Below, piece after piece: positions 1-6,357 of a stretch of DNA of 8,498 bases (the first letter of the stretch is position 1; each line of letters opens with the position of its first letter). This stretch comes from Verrucomicrobiota bacterium (GTDB lineage Bacteria; Verrucomicrobiota; Verrucomicrobiia; Limisphaerales; CAIQOK01), in assembly GCA_025363535.1 (NCBI GenBank), contig JANYDP010000344.1, positions 1 to 8,498 of the forward strand, in the 5' to 3' direction. Both the position numbers and the translations under genes were made by a program. The notes under the pieces were generated by a model. It saw only the letters and a list, made by a program, of their open reading frames with translations. It did not search any database and was not told where the DNA came from.

Positions 1-2
1 TG

Positions 3-95
3 AACGCCGACAAGCGGGTGACGTGGTATAAGGTCGAGGCAGAAAATTTTGAGAGCATCCACAACCACAATGCCTACGCGTGCATTGAGAAATAG
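3..95 (+). CDS. 3' end of an unidentified gene (partial)
   Basis: An open frame enters from the left edge and gives 30 residues before a TAG stop. The tail is polar and rich in aromatic residues (TWYK, NFESIHNHNAY) and ends CIEK. I do not recognise the family from so short a piece. It is called coding because this frame is open from the edge while the other two plus frames hit stops within the first 31 bases. The start lies outside the window. Confidence 0.45.
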   Translation, partial: NADKRVTWYKVEAENFESIHNHNAYACIEK

Positions 96-127
96 GCTGG
101 CGAAGTGAAAATTCAAAAATAATTGCG

Positions 128-156
128 TTGCCCTTCAAGCGGGAACGGGCAGAATA
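128..156 (+). promoter_or_regulatory. Possible promoter for the tRNA-Pro gene
   Basis: TTGCCC (128-133), a 17-base spacer and AGAATA (151-156) resemble a sigma70-type promoter about 40 bases before the tRNA. The -10 match is weak, so this is only a candidate. The tRNA could instead be transcribed with the upstream gene. Confidence 0.22.
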
Positions 157-197
157 AACCCCGACGATCTAGTTTTCAGGCATTTCGTCTTACTCAT

Positions 198-274
198 CGG
201 AGCGTAGCTCAGCCTGGTAGAGCACTTGGTTTGGGACCAAGACGCCGCAGGTTCAAATCCTGTCGCTCCGACCA
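198..274 (+). tRNA. tRNA-Pro (anticodon TGG), CCA encoded
   Basis: A complete 77-base cloverleaf. The acceptor stem is CGGAGCG (198-204) with CGCTCCG (264-270). The D stem is GCTC/GAGC. The anticodon stem CTTGG/CCAAG encloses the seven-base loop TTTGGGA, giving anticodon TGG. The T stem GCAGG/CCTGT encloses TTCAAAT, with one G-U pair. The discriminator is A271 and the 3' CCA (272-274) is encoded in the DNA. The anticodon reads proline CCA codons and, by wobble, other CCN codons. A T-rich run follows immediately, but without a clear hairpin. Confidence 0.97.
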
Positions 275-347
275 TTTCTCTTTTTTCGTTAAGCCGCCCC
301 CTTCAAATCTGGTTGGCCGTTTTAACCATTCCGATTCATTATCGCTC

Positions 348-2345
348 TCACCGCACCGCCAGAAATCCCACCAGCGTGCAGGCGATGGCCAGGAACGCGG
401 CAATCAACGATTCACCCGCCACCAGACCAGACGCGATCGGGATGGCGTAGGCGTCGGAGTTTTTCTTGTTCACCTTTTCCCAGCCCCACACGATCAGCGC
501 GCCGATGAGAAACGACAGGCAGTTTTGAAACGGCATCACCCACGCCAAACCGAGCCCCATCGCCGAAGGCAGATACGCCCGGCTTTTGGGGAAAAGTTTT
601 TCCAGCAACGGCAACCCGACGCCCACGCCCGCGCCGATCACGATGGCCCACAGTGCCGTGCGCGGCAGCATGTGGACGCCTTGCGTGAGCAGATCGGCGA
701 CGGCCTTCCACATGTTGGTGGCGGGTGGATTGAAAGCTTCAAGCGTCTTTTTGTCCGGCACCATCAGATACCACGCGGGCACGACGGCGAGGACGCCGAA
801 GAAAATTCCGCTGAACTGCGCGATGAATTGCTTGCGCGGATTCGCGCCGAGCAGATAGCCGCTCTTTAAGTCGGTCAGCAAATCCGCCGCCGCGCCGCCC
901 GCCGCCGCCGTGGTGCCGGCGGCCATCAGGTTGATGCTGGCGATGCCTTGGGCGCCCGGCAAAACGGCAAAGAGCAATTGCGTTACCTTCCCCATTGCGC
1001 CGATGGGCGTAGTGTCGGTTTCGCCGGTGGCCCGGCAGCAGACGAGCGCGGTGACAAACGAAAACGCGACCGAGATCAGGCCGAGATAAACGGAGATGTG
1101 AAACGCGAAGTATTGGACAGTGACCAGACCGATGGTGATCGGGATGAGGCCGATGACGAGCCAGGAGTTGGGAACTTCGATGGCTTCCATGGCGTCGCCG
1201 TGCGCGGTGCGCTCCTCTTTTTTAAACACCATGAATGCGCGGGCGATGGTGCGCCAGTTCAAGGCCAGTTGCGCCAGACTGGAGAAGACCATCACTGACG
1301 TGCCGCCCCAGAGCGCCCAGCGCACGGGATTAATATCTCCGGCAGGACTCATCTTGAACGACGCGACATAACCAGCCACGCCGGAGTTCGCGGCGTCGAG
1401 CGACACTAGATAAGGCGCGATGCCCCAGTAAAGCAGCGCGGAGCCGGCGAACATGGAAAGTGAAACGCGCATGCCGGTGATCATCCCCGCACCGATGAGC
1501 AGCACGCTCGGTTCAAACGCGAAGCCGGCCATGCTTCCGCGCGACAGCGGATTGAGCCAACGAGGTAAGTCCAAGGTGTCCGGCAGATAGAGCCAGGATT
1601 GCATTTTCTCAAACCAGCCAGGCAGACGGTTTTTAATTTTCAACTGCTCGCCCAGCACCGCGTAGGAATGCAACAGGCCGACCACGCCGCCGAAGATGAG
1701 AGCGGTGAGCAGCGAATACGCCTGCTTCAAAGCCTCCGCACCTTTCGAGTAAAGGCTGCGCAAGGTTTCCGCCGTGGCGATGCCGGTGGGAAATCTTAAC
1801 TGCTCGTGGTTGATCATCTGCCGCTTCATCGGGATGGCGAGGAACACGCCGAGCGCGGCGGTGAACAGCACAAACGGCGCGGCGACATACCAGGGTTGAT
1901 GCACGCCGGTGATCAACAGCAACGCGCCGATGCAGGTGGCGAGCGTGGAGCCGGTGGAGGAACCGGCGGCGGTCGCGGTGGATTGCATGCAGTTGTTTTC
2001 CAGCATGGTCATCCGGGAAAATTTCCCACGAAACAGCGAACTCACAGTGTTCCACACCACGAACGAGATGACGCACGCCGTGATGGAGACGCCGAAGCTC
2101 CAGCCGATCTTGAGCGTGGTGTAGAGGTTCGACACGGCCATGAACATCCCGAGGACGCCGCCCATGAGCACGGCGCGGAGGGTCAGTTGTTTTTGATGGT
2201 CGCCCCGATAGTATTTTTCAAACCAGTGCCGGTCCTTTTCCTCCGGCGTGCCCGTGAACGCCCCGACCGGCAGTTCCACATTTTCGTCGGAGATGCTCGG
2301 CGCCGGCGGCGGCGCGACCAGGTTTGGTTTCGGTTCGGAATTCAT
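348..2345 (-). CDS. OPT-family oligopeptide transporter
   Basis: A 665-residue polytopic membrane protein of the oligopeptide transporter (OPT) superfamily, whose members import peptides or metal chelates with protons. After a soluble N-terminus of about 55 residues it is almost entirely hydrophobic segments. Family-like motifs are the ENN..Q stretch (residues 116-121), PTGIATAETL (186-195), the Gly/Ala-rich AAGGAAADLLTDLKSGYLLG (481-500) followed by ANPRKQF (501-507), and IASGLVAGESL (637-647). The length fits bacterial OPT proteins. I chose the ATG at 2345 (MNSEPKPN). The frame stays open to an ATG at 2468, but the extra 41 residues are Cys/Ser/Arg-rich and look non-coding. There is no clear ribosome binding site. 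It is convergent with the tRNA and downstream of a small minus-strand gene. Substrate cannot be told from sequence. Confidence 0.9.
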   Translation of the reverse strand: MNSEPKPNLVAPPPAPSISDENVELPVGAFTGTPEEKDRHWFEKYYRGDHQKQLTLRAVLMGGVLGMFMAVSNLYTTLKIGWSFGVSITACVISFVVWNTVSSLFRGKFSRMTMLENNCMQSTATAAGSSTGSTLATCIGALLLITGVHQPWYVAAPFVLFTAALGVFLAIPMKRQMINHEQLRFPTGIATAETLRSLYSKGAEALKQAYSLLTALIFGGVVGLLHSYAVLGEQLKIKNRLPGWFEKMQSWLYLPDTLDLPRWLNPLSRGSMAGFAFEPSVLLIGAGMITGMRVSLSMFAGSALLYWGIAPYLVSLDAANSGVAGYVASFKMSPAGDINPVRWALWGGTSVMVFSSLAQLALNWRTIARAFMVFKKEERTAHGDAMEAIEVPNSWLVIGLIPITIGLVTVQYFAFHISVYLGLISVAFSFVTALVCCRATGETDTTPIGAMGKVTQLLFAVLPGAQGIASINLMAAGTTAAAGGAAADLLTDLKSGYLLGANPRKQFIAQFSGIFFGVLAVVPAWYLMVPDKKTLEAFNPPATNMWKAVADLLTQGVHMLPRTALWAIVIGAGVGVGLPLLEKLFPKSRAYLPSAMGLGLAWVMPFQNCLSFLIGALIVWGWEKVNKKNSDAYAIPIASGLVAGESLIAAFLAIACTLVGFLAVR

Positions 2346-2495
2346 AGTGCGGATGTTCAAACAGCCGCGGGCGGGGCGCGAGATTTTTTTTGAAGGACAC
2401 CTGTTTTGAGACAGGACAGTGCCCTGCTTTGAAACACTGCTTTGGAAAAATGCGGGGACGAAAAGCAATGGCTGCGTCAGGCGCGGGATAATTGG

Positions 2496-2531
2496 CCGCC
2501 CAGCCGGCGGAAAGCTGCCTCCGGCGGGCGG
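2496..2531. repeat. GC-rich imperfect inverted repeat
   Basis: CCGCCC (2496-2501), a bulged A, and GCCGG (2503-2507) pair with CCGGC GGGCGG (2521-2531) across a 13-base loop. It lies between the stop of the 78-residue gene and the OPT gene on the minus strand. No T-run follows on either strand, so it may be a REP-like repeat or a factor-dependent terminator rather than an intrinsic one. The remainder of 2346-2542 shows nothing clear. Confidence 0.35.
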
Positions 2532-2542
2532 AAATCGCCGGA

Positions 2543-2779
2543 CTAAACGCCGGTGTCGGTGCTTAGATGGGTGATCTTGACGGGGCGGGGAAAATGTGCG
2601 GCTTCCTGCGAATCCCCGGAAATATTCAACCGGTAGCGCGGCCGGCTGGAGTTGGTCAGATGCGAGCGGAGCTGCATCAAGAACAACGGTGAAGCTTTGG
2701 GCGCGGGATGGCGCCGGTTGATTTCCGCCAGGTCGCGCACTTCCTGGAGGAGCCGCATCAATTTGTCTTTGGTAGCCAT
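2543..2779 (-). CDS. Small protein of unknown function (78 aa)
   Basis: A 78-residue protein starting MATKDKLMRLLQEVRDLAEINRRHP. The first 24 residues look like an amphipathic helix, and the rest is basic and proline-rich (HPAPKASPLFLMQLRSH, then RPRYRLNISG). There is no signal peptide, membrane segment or recognised domain. The Arg/Lys/His content would suit a small nucleic-acid- or protein-binding protein, but that is a guess. It sits alone between the terminator of the YceI operon and the OPT gene, all on the same strand. It might be co-transcribed with OPT, though a hairpin separates them. It is called a gene because it fills the gap on the coding strand and has a clean ATG start. Confidence 0.55.
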   Translation of the reverse strand: MATKDKLMRLLQEVRDLAEINRRHPAPKASPLFLMQLRSHLTNSSRPRYRLNISGDSQEAAHFPRPVKITHLSTDTGV

Positions 2780-2845
2780 GATTTTTAAATTCTCAAAGGG
2801 CTACTGCAAAAGATATGCCAGCGGATAATTTCCCCGCGACTCTCG

Positions 2846-2881
2846 AAAAAAATTGCGCAACTCCCCAGGGGAACTGCGCAA
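2846..2881 (-). terminator. Intrinsic terminator of the YceI operon
   Basis: On the minus strand, just past the YceI-family stop codon at 2908, TTGCGCA (arm) AC TCCCC A GGGGA AC TGCGCAA (arm) forms a near-perfect hairpin (2853-2881). Seven base pairs, an AC/AC internal loop and five more pairs make up the stem. A run of seven T follows on the minus strand (2846-2852 read as A on plus). Hairpin plus T-run is the classic rho-independent form, so transcription from the pirin/flavodoxin/YceI side should end here. Confidence 0.88.
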
Positions 2882-2907
2882 ATGCTCTGACAAAAATGGC
2901 CGGAAAA

Positions 2908-3519
2908 TTACTTCGCCGCCGCGCCAGCCACGCTCAACGTCAGTTCGATTTCATCCGACACCTTGTCCTCGTACTGGCCGGGGTTGATGTTGAACTCGCT
3001 GCGTTTGATTTTGAAGTTGGCGCGGATGACGAGCAGATCGCCTTTCAGGTTTGGCACCCGGGCGCTCAATTTGTCTTTGAGATAGGTGAGCTTCACCGGC
3101 ACGGTCAGCTCTTTGGCGACATCCTTACAAGTAAATGTGCCGGTGGCCTCGGCGGTCGTGACGTCGCCGGAGGATTTCACGTTTTTCAATTCCTTCACGT
3201 CGAAGCTGAGTTCGGGATATTTCGCCGCATCCATCCATTTGTCGCTGTGCAGGTGGCCGTTCATCATCGCGTTCGGCACCGTGAGCGAGGCGCTCGCGAC
3301 GACGATCTTGCCCTTCGTGTCGCTGGGCTTTTCGGAGTCGAACGTCACCGTGCCGGTAATGCCGTTCGCGCTGCCGTTGACAGATTCCAACGGCGCGTCG
3401 AGGTGAAACAGCGCGGTGTTCACGCCTTTCGGGTCTTTGAAGTCGAACGCCTGCGGCGCGGCGAAGGCCGGACCGGCCAGGGACAGGGAGGTGAGCAGGG
3501 TGATGAGTTTGGTTTTCAT
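2908..3519 (-). CDS. YceI-family secreted protein
   Basis: A 203-residue protein with a clear signal peptide (residues 1-20, MKTKLITLLTSLSLAGPAFA, cleavage before APQAF) and then a YceI domain to the end. YceI proteins are periplasmic lipocalin-like beta barrels that bind polyisoprenoid or quinone-like lipids. Visible family features are FDSEKP, the NAMMNGHLHSDKWMDAAKYPELSF stretch (the HxHSxxWxDxxxYPxxxF-type signature) and the final beta strands NFKIKRSEFNINPG and VSDEIELTLSV. It is the last gene of the minus-strand set, 10 bases after the small membrane protein and followed by an intrinsic terminator. YceI genes often lie with flavin reductases, as here. The start is set by the signal peptide; no Shine-Dalgarno is seen. 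Confidence 0.93.
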   Translation of the reverse strand: MKTKLITLLTSLSLAGPAFAAPQAFDFKDPKGVNTALFHLDAPLESVNGSANGITGTVTFDSEKPSDTKGKIVVASASLTVPNAMMNGHLHSDKWMDAAKYPELSFDVKELKNVKSSGDVTTAEATGTFTCKDVAKELTVPVKLTYLKDKLSARVPNLKGDLLVIRANFKIKRSEFNINPGQYEDKVSDEIELTLSVAGAAAK

Positions 3520-3529
3520 GGGTGGTTGG

Positions 3530-3787
3530 TTAATTTGCAGTTTCTTTGGTTCTAAAACGGAAGGAAGCGGCCAGCAGAATTCCCGCGCCCGTCAGCACCG
3601 CGCCGAGAAAATCCACGCCGGGCACGAATTTCTTTTCGTACGTGACCCCTTCGATGCCGGTCACTTGATCCAGGGTTTTCGTCGGCACGTTGTTCTGGGT
3701 CCAGCCGCGATGGGCACCAGCCGCGAGCCAGAAGCCAAGTCCAGCCAGGACAAAGCCCAAGGCCATCATGCGGAAAATCTGTTTCAT
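3530..3787 (-). CDS. Small two-helix membrane protein (85 aa)
   Basis: An 85-residue protein. It has two hydrophobic segments, about residues 7-25 (MMALGFVLAGLGFWLAAGA) and 58-76 (VDFLGAVLTGAGILLAASF). Between them is a polar loop of about 30 residues (HRGWTQNNVPTKTLDQVTGIEGVTYEKKFVPG), and the C-terminus is basic. It was probably an inner-membrane hairpin, with the loop in the periplasm if the first helix acts as a signal anchor. I do not recognise the family. The chosen ATG at 3787 follows the flavodoxin stop by 19 bases. An upstream in-frame ATG at 3868 would overlap the flavodoxin gene and add non-hydrophobic sequence, so it was not used. It lies tightly between flavodoxin and YceI genes and may serve the same redox system. 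Confidence 0.72.
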   Translation of the reverse strand: MKQIFRMMALGFVLAGLGFWLAAGAHRGWTQNNVPTKTLDQVTGIEGVTYEKKFVPGVDFLGAVLTGAGILLAASFRFRTKETAN

Positions 3788-3806
3788 GCGGTGCCCAAGA
3801 GGTAAT

Positions 3807-4388
3807 TCAGTTCGCGCCGGATTGCCAGCGTTTTGCAGCCCCGGCCACGCGGCGGCCAAGAACTTCACCGGTGTGCTTGTCGGCCTCGTTCGGCGCCACG
3901 TCAGGCGATTCCTGCCCGGCCTGCGCCGTCGCGCCGGCGAAACTGCCGAGACGGTTCACACCATTGGGCTGCATCGGCATTTCGCCGAGGCCGACCCACA
4001 CCATGCCTTGCTGCATCGCGAGCGTGTGGAAGTATTGCAGCGTGCTGAACTTGTCACCCGCCGGGCTGTTGGAAACGCTGAAGCCGGAAGCGATTTTGTC
4101 CTTCCACTTGCCGGTGAACCAGCTTCCGGCAGTGGCGTCGGCAAAGGTCTTGAACTGTCCGCTCGGCCCGCCCATATAAGTCGGGCTGCCGAAGATGATG
4201 GCGTCGCTCGCGTCGAGCTGCTCGAACACACCGGCGTTCTTGTAGCGGCCTTCGACGATGTCTTTGCCGCTGATGGCGATGGTCTGGACTTTCACGTCCG
4301 CGACGGAGCTTGCGCCTTTGGCGACGGCCTCGGCCAACTTGGCGGTGTGGCCCGAACCGGAATGATAAACGATGGATACGGTAGTCAT
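3807..4388 (-). CDS. WrbA/flavodoxin-like FMN-dependent oxidoreductase
   Basis: A 193-residue cytoplasmic flavodoxin-fold protein, most like the WrbA/NAD(P)H:quinone oxidoreductase group, which reduces quinones by two electrons with FMN. The N-terminal strand and FMN-phosphate loop are seen in VSIVYHSGSGHTAKLAEAV (residues 4-22). The second FMN loop is GSPTYMGGPSGQFKTFAD (67-84), followed by the GKWKDKIASGFSVSNSPAGDK segment. The length agrees with the family (about 190-210). The ATG at 4388 puts the first beta strand right at the N-terminus. The frame extends upstream to 4442, but those 18 residues come from the palindromic repeat and are not likely protein. It is 19 bases upstream of the small membrane protein gene. 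It could be a plain flavodoxin-family NADPH reductase rather than true WrbA. Confidence 0.88.
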   Translation of the reverse strand: MTTVSIVYHSGSGHTAKLAEAVAKGASSVADVKVQTIAISGKDIVEGRYKNAGVFEQLDASDAIIFGSPTYMGGPSGQFKTFADATAGSWFTGKWKDKIASGFSVSNSPAGDKFSTLQYFHTLAMQQGMVWVGLGEMPMQPNGVNRLGSFAGATAQAGQESPDVAPNEADKHTGEVLGRRVAGAAKRWQSGAN

Positions 4389-4400
4389 GATGATTTTTAG

Positions 4401-4472
4401 CTGTAGCGGCTGCTCGGCAGAGAGCCGCATTATTATCTTCATTTTGCGGCGGTCTGCCGACCGCCGCTACAG
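4401..4472. repeat. REP-doublet (REPIN-like) palindromic element
   Basis: A 72-base element whose two ends are inverted copies: CTGTAGCGGC (4401-4410) and GCCGCTACAG (4463-4472). Each half is itself a hairpin. The left half pairs GCGGCT (4406-4411) with AGCCGC (4423-4428). The right half pairs GCGGCGGTC (4446-4454) with GACCGCCGC (4459-4467) around TGCC. Both halves carry TCGGCAGA when read from their own end. An AT-rich linker joins them. Two REPs in opposite orientation is the structure of a REPIN, a non-autonomous element moved by RAYT transposases in other bacteria. It sits between the pirin and flavodoxin genes. Confidence 0.7.
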
Positions 4473-4474
4473 TT

Positions 4475-5165
4475 TCAATTCAGATCAAACAGCAACACCT
4501 GCGATTTTCCGGTGGCCGTGAGTTTCAATTTGGTTTCCTCACTGACCGCGACGGCATCACCGGCGTTCAATTTCTGTCCGTTCAATTCCACCGCACCCTC
4601 GGCGACGTGAATCCACGCCTGACGTTGCGGCGGCAGCGAATGTTCAACCGTGTCACCGGATTCAAGTTTCGCAAGCAATAGTTCCGCGTCCTGATTGATG
4701 GCGATGGAACCGTCGCGTCCGCTCTTGCTCGCAACGAGATGCCACACGCCCGTCTGCGCGCGAACCATTGATTTTTCTTCGTAGCGTGGCTTCGCACCTT
4801 TGCGGTCGGGCTGAATCCAGATCTGCAACAGATGCACCGGATTCTTCTCCGACGGATTGAATTCGCTGTGCTGCACGCCCGTGCCAGCGGCCATGTATTG
4901 CACCTCGCCGGTGCGGATCACGCGGCCATTGCCCATCGAATCCTTGTGCTCACTCGCCGTCGAGGATGTAGGTGATGATCTCCATGTCGCGGTGCGGGTG
5001 CGTGCCGAAGCCGCCGCCGGCCGCGACGGTGTCGTCGTTGATCACGCGCAAGCTGCGAAAGCCCATGTGCGCCGGGTCGTAGTAGCCCGCGAAGGAAAAC
5101 GTATGGTAGGCGTTCAGCCAGCCGTGGTCGGCGTGGCCCCGTTCATTTGCTTTTCGTATGTTCAT
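4475..5165 (-). pseudogene. Pirin-family gene with a frameshift
   Basis: Pirin is a bicupin iron protein; bacterial members such as YhhW can act as quercetin 2,3-dioxygenases. The first 71 residues (MNIRKANERGHADHGWLN ... HPHRDMEIITYILDGE) read in one frame and stop at TGA 4952-4950. The rest (EHKDSMGNGRVIRTGEVQ ... SQVLLFDLN) continues in another frame. The junction lies around 4950. One base stands where the family expects one codon, a net change of +1 or -2. Rejoined length is about 230 residues, normal for the family, and both cupin domains are otherwise intact. The four metal ligands expected for pirins are all present: His56 and His58 in THPHRD, and the His and Glu of QHSEF. The start is the second of two adjacent ATGs (5165); 5168 is equally possible. 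It heads the minus-strand redox set. Either recent inactivation or a sequencing error. Confidence 0.88.
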
Positions 5166-5326
5166 CATGGCAACACAATGCGCGCAGTTGGCGCTTTGGG
5201 GAAATACCATGTTGCTTGGCTGACGATACTTTTTAGGCATGGTTGGTCACGACAGCCGCTTGCCGCTTCAGAATTGAATACGTTTTGGACTTGTTGCGAA
5301 TGAAGCAACGTCATAAACCTTGTTGT

Positions 5327-5737
5327 ATGAAAGTGTTTTTTGCTTTTTTATTGTTGTCAATCCGATTAGCCATGGCGGGTGATACAAATAAAATCATCGC
5401 CTTAAACCTGCCGACTAATACCATTTTTATTCCCCAAAATTATTCCCCAAAAATCAATTGCCCAGCGGGAGATACTAATGTTTATAAAATCACTCTGGAA
5501 TTTGAATGGCCAACCAAAAAATCTAATGGCTCCGTTTTTTGGAATGTGGCAAAAATTCAAAATTTTCCGTGGCGGCGCGATGACTGGAATATAATTCCAG
5601 TTGCCGATGTTAGAGAGTGGGTTCATCACCCGAAGAAGCCAATTCAGGGCAGAGTTGTGGAAATTGAGAACAATATCAAATACGACGATGCTGGCCAGCC
5701 AATGCGCCGCGATGTTATATACCGGTGGCAAAATTGA
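5327..5737 (+). CDS. AT-rich predicted secreted protein of unknown function
   Basis: A 136-residue protein with a signal peptide, MKVFFAFLLLSIRLAMA, cleaved before GDTN. The mature part is about 119 residues, rich in Asn, Pro, Ile and Trp, with motifs such as TLEFEWPTKKSNGSVFWNVAKI, FPWRRDDWNIIPVADVREWV and VIYRWQN at the end. It looks like a small beta-rich extracytoplasmic protein; I recognise no family. An in-frame ATG at 5300 would add MKQRHKPCC before the signal peptide and is a possible alternative start. Base composition differs sharply from neighbours: sampled lines are about one-third to two-fifths G+C, against about two-thirds in lysR. This suggests acquisition from elsewhere. It lies in the gap between the redox operon and the first lysR-like start. 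The 5166-5326 stretch before it should hold the pirin promoter on the minus strand, but I see no clear boxes. Confidence 0.65.
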   Translation: MKVFFAFLLLSIRLAMAGDTNKIIALNLPTNTIFIPQNYSPKINCPAGDTNVYKITLEFEWPTKKSNGSVFWNVAKIQNFPWRRDDWNIIPVADVREWVHHPKKPIQGRVVEIENNIKYDDAGQPMRRDVIYRWQN

Positions 5738-5781
5738 TTCCATTGACTTCGCACGCATTTGCCTGCATGGCTTTTTTAACT

Positions 5782-5877
5782 ATGGAACTGCGCCATCTCT
5801 GTTATTTTGTCGCCGTGATTGAGGCGGATTTAATCCCGCTTGAAAAGCGGTTGAAAGCAGCTAGTTTTTGGCCATGA
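5782..5877 (+). pseudogene. lysR 5'-end fragment A, running into the first antitoxin start
   Basis: The first 47 bases (5782-5828) match the start of the intact lysR at 6859 at 39 of 47 positions, beginning exactly at the ATG. The translation starts MELRHLCYFVAVIEA against MELRHLRYFVAVAEA in lysR. Three of the five changed codons are synonymous. After base 47 similarity stops, and the frame continues as unrelated sequence for a 31-residue chimera ending at TGA 5875-5877. That stop overlaps the ATG (5874) of the next gene as ATGA. It is either a dead gene remnant, a recombination repeat, or a short leader peptide coupled to the antitoxin. Confidence 0.82.
5836..5867 (+). promoter_or_regulatory. 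Candidate promoter and operator of the first toxin-antitoxin pair
   Basis: TTGAAA (5840-5845), 16 bases, then TAGTTT (5862-5867) resembles a sigma70 promoter, with the antitoxin ATG only 6 bases after the -10 box. A perfect inverted repeat CCGCTT-GAA-AAGCGG (5836-5850) covers the -35 box, the usual place for a toxin-antitoxin autoregulatory operator. Transcription starting near the ATG would give a leaderless message. The same 16/6 spacing recurs before hicB. Confidence 0.38.
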
Positions 5878-6095
5878 GTCCGGCCACCAAAGAACTGATC
5901 GTCATCATGGACGGTTTGCCCGAGGACAAGGCGCGCGAGGTGATGGATTTCGCCCGCTTTCTCCAGCAACAGTCCAGCGATGCGGAATGGGAGCAAATCA
6001 TCGCTGCCCGCCGCGCTTACCCGAAACTGGAGCAGTTCGCCGCTGCCGCCCTGCGCGAGGGTTCGGCGGAACCACTTGATCCTTCCAAGCTGTGA
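5874..6095 (+). CDS. Antitoxin, DUF2281-like, of a RelE/ParE-type pair
   Basis: A 73-residue acidic protein. Its N-terminal segment KELIVIMDGLPEDKAREVMDFARFLQQQ (residues 6-33) matches the LPEDKxxEVxDFxxFL pattern of DUF2281-type small antitoxins. The C-terminal half (SSDAEWEQIIAARRAYPKLEQFAAAALREGSAEPLDPSKL) would be the toxin-binding tail. Its expected role is to bind and neutralise the toxin encoded next and to repress the operon. The stop TGA (6093-6095) overlaps the toxin GTG start (6092) as GTGA, indicating translational coupling. The ATG at 5874 overlaps the stop of lysR fragment A. A TTG at 5868 is an in-frame alternative. No Shine-Dalgarno is seen. The family assignment rests on motif and on the neighbouring toxin. 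Confidence 0.72.
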   Translation: MSPATKELIVIMDGLPEDKAREVMDFARFLQQQSSDAEWEQIIAARRAYPKLEQFAAAALREGSAEPLDPSKL

Positions 6096-6354
6096 TTTCA
6101 GTGGTCCGGCCTTCCTTTTGGCGCGCTTACGAAAAACTTTCGCCAGCCGCCAAGGCGCGTGCCCGGATGGCATATCAAGTCTTTGCCATCAATCCCGACC
6201 ATCCGTCATTGCGCTTCAAAAACTTCAGGGCGGAGGGGAATTTTGGTCGGTCCGCATCAACGATCAATACCGCGCGGTGGGTGTACGTTCTGGCGACACC
6301 ATTCAATGGATTTGGATCGGCTCACACAACGAGTTCGACAACCTGTTTTCCTGA
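6092..6354 (+). pseudogene. RelE/ParE-family toxin, frameshifted
   Basis: Toxins of this superfamily are small ribonuclease or gyrase poisons with a RelE fold. The first part (SFWRAYEKLSPAAKARARMAYQVFAINPDHPSLRFK) and the last part (KLQGGGEFWSVRINDQYRAVGVRSGDTIQWIWIGSHNEFDNLFS) are both family-typical but lie in different frames. They join cleanly if one A is restored to the five-A run at 6218-6222, giving an 87-residue toxin. As it stands the first frame reads on through lysR fragment B into hicB. The start is GTG 6092, overlapping the antitoxin stop. The -1 shift site reads TTC AAA AAC, similar to but not the same as the A AAA AAC slippery heptamer, so recoding is possible but less likely than mutation or sequencing error. 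The stop is 3 bases before lysR fragment B. Confidence 0.8.
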
Positions 6355-6357
6355 AAC

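Noticed and set aside
131..150. GCCC...GGGC short inverted repeat upstream of the tRNA as a terminator
   Set aside because: Only about four pairs with a long loop and no T-run.
1806..2393. Plus-strand open frame opposite the OPT gene (195 codons)
   Set aside because: Its His/Arg/Gly-rich composition and full overlap with the convincing OPT transporter mark it as a shadow.
2346..2468. N-terminal extension of the OPT protein from an ATG at 2468
   Set aside because: The 41 added residues are not typical of the family, and the ATG at 2345 gives a normal length.
2815..3555. Long plus-strand open frame opposite the YceI gene (246 codons)
   Set aside because: It overlaps the intrinsic terminator and the YceI coding region on the other strand and shows no family features. 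It is a shadow frame.
5269..5280. TTCAGAATTGAA (TTCA-N4-TGAA) as a LysR binding site upstream of pirin
   Set aside because: Arms of four bases are expected by chance, and the spacing does not match the usual T-N11-A LysR box, so it is not reported as a site.
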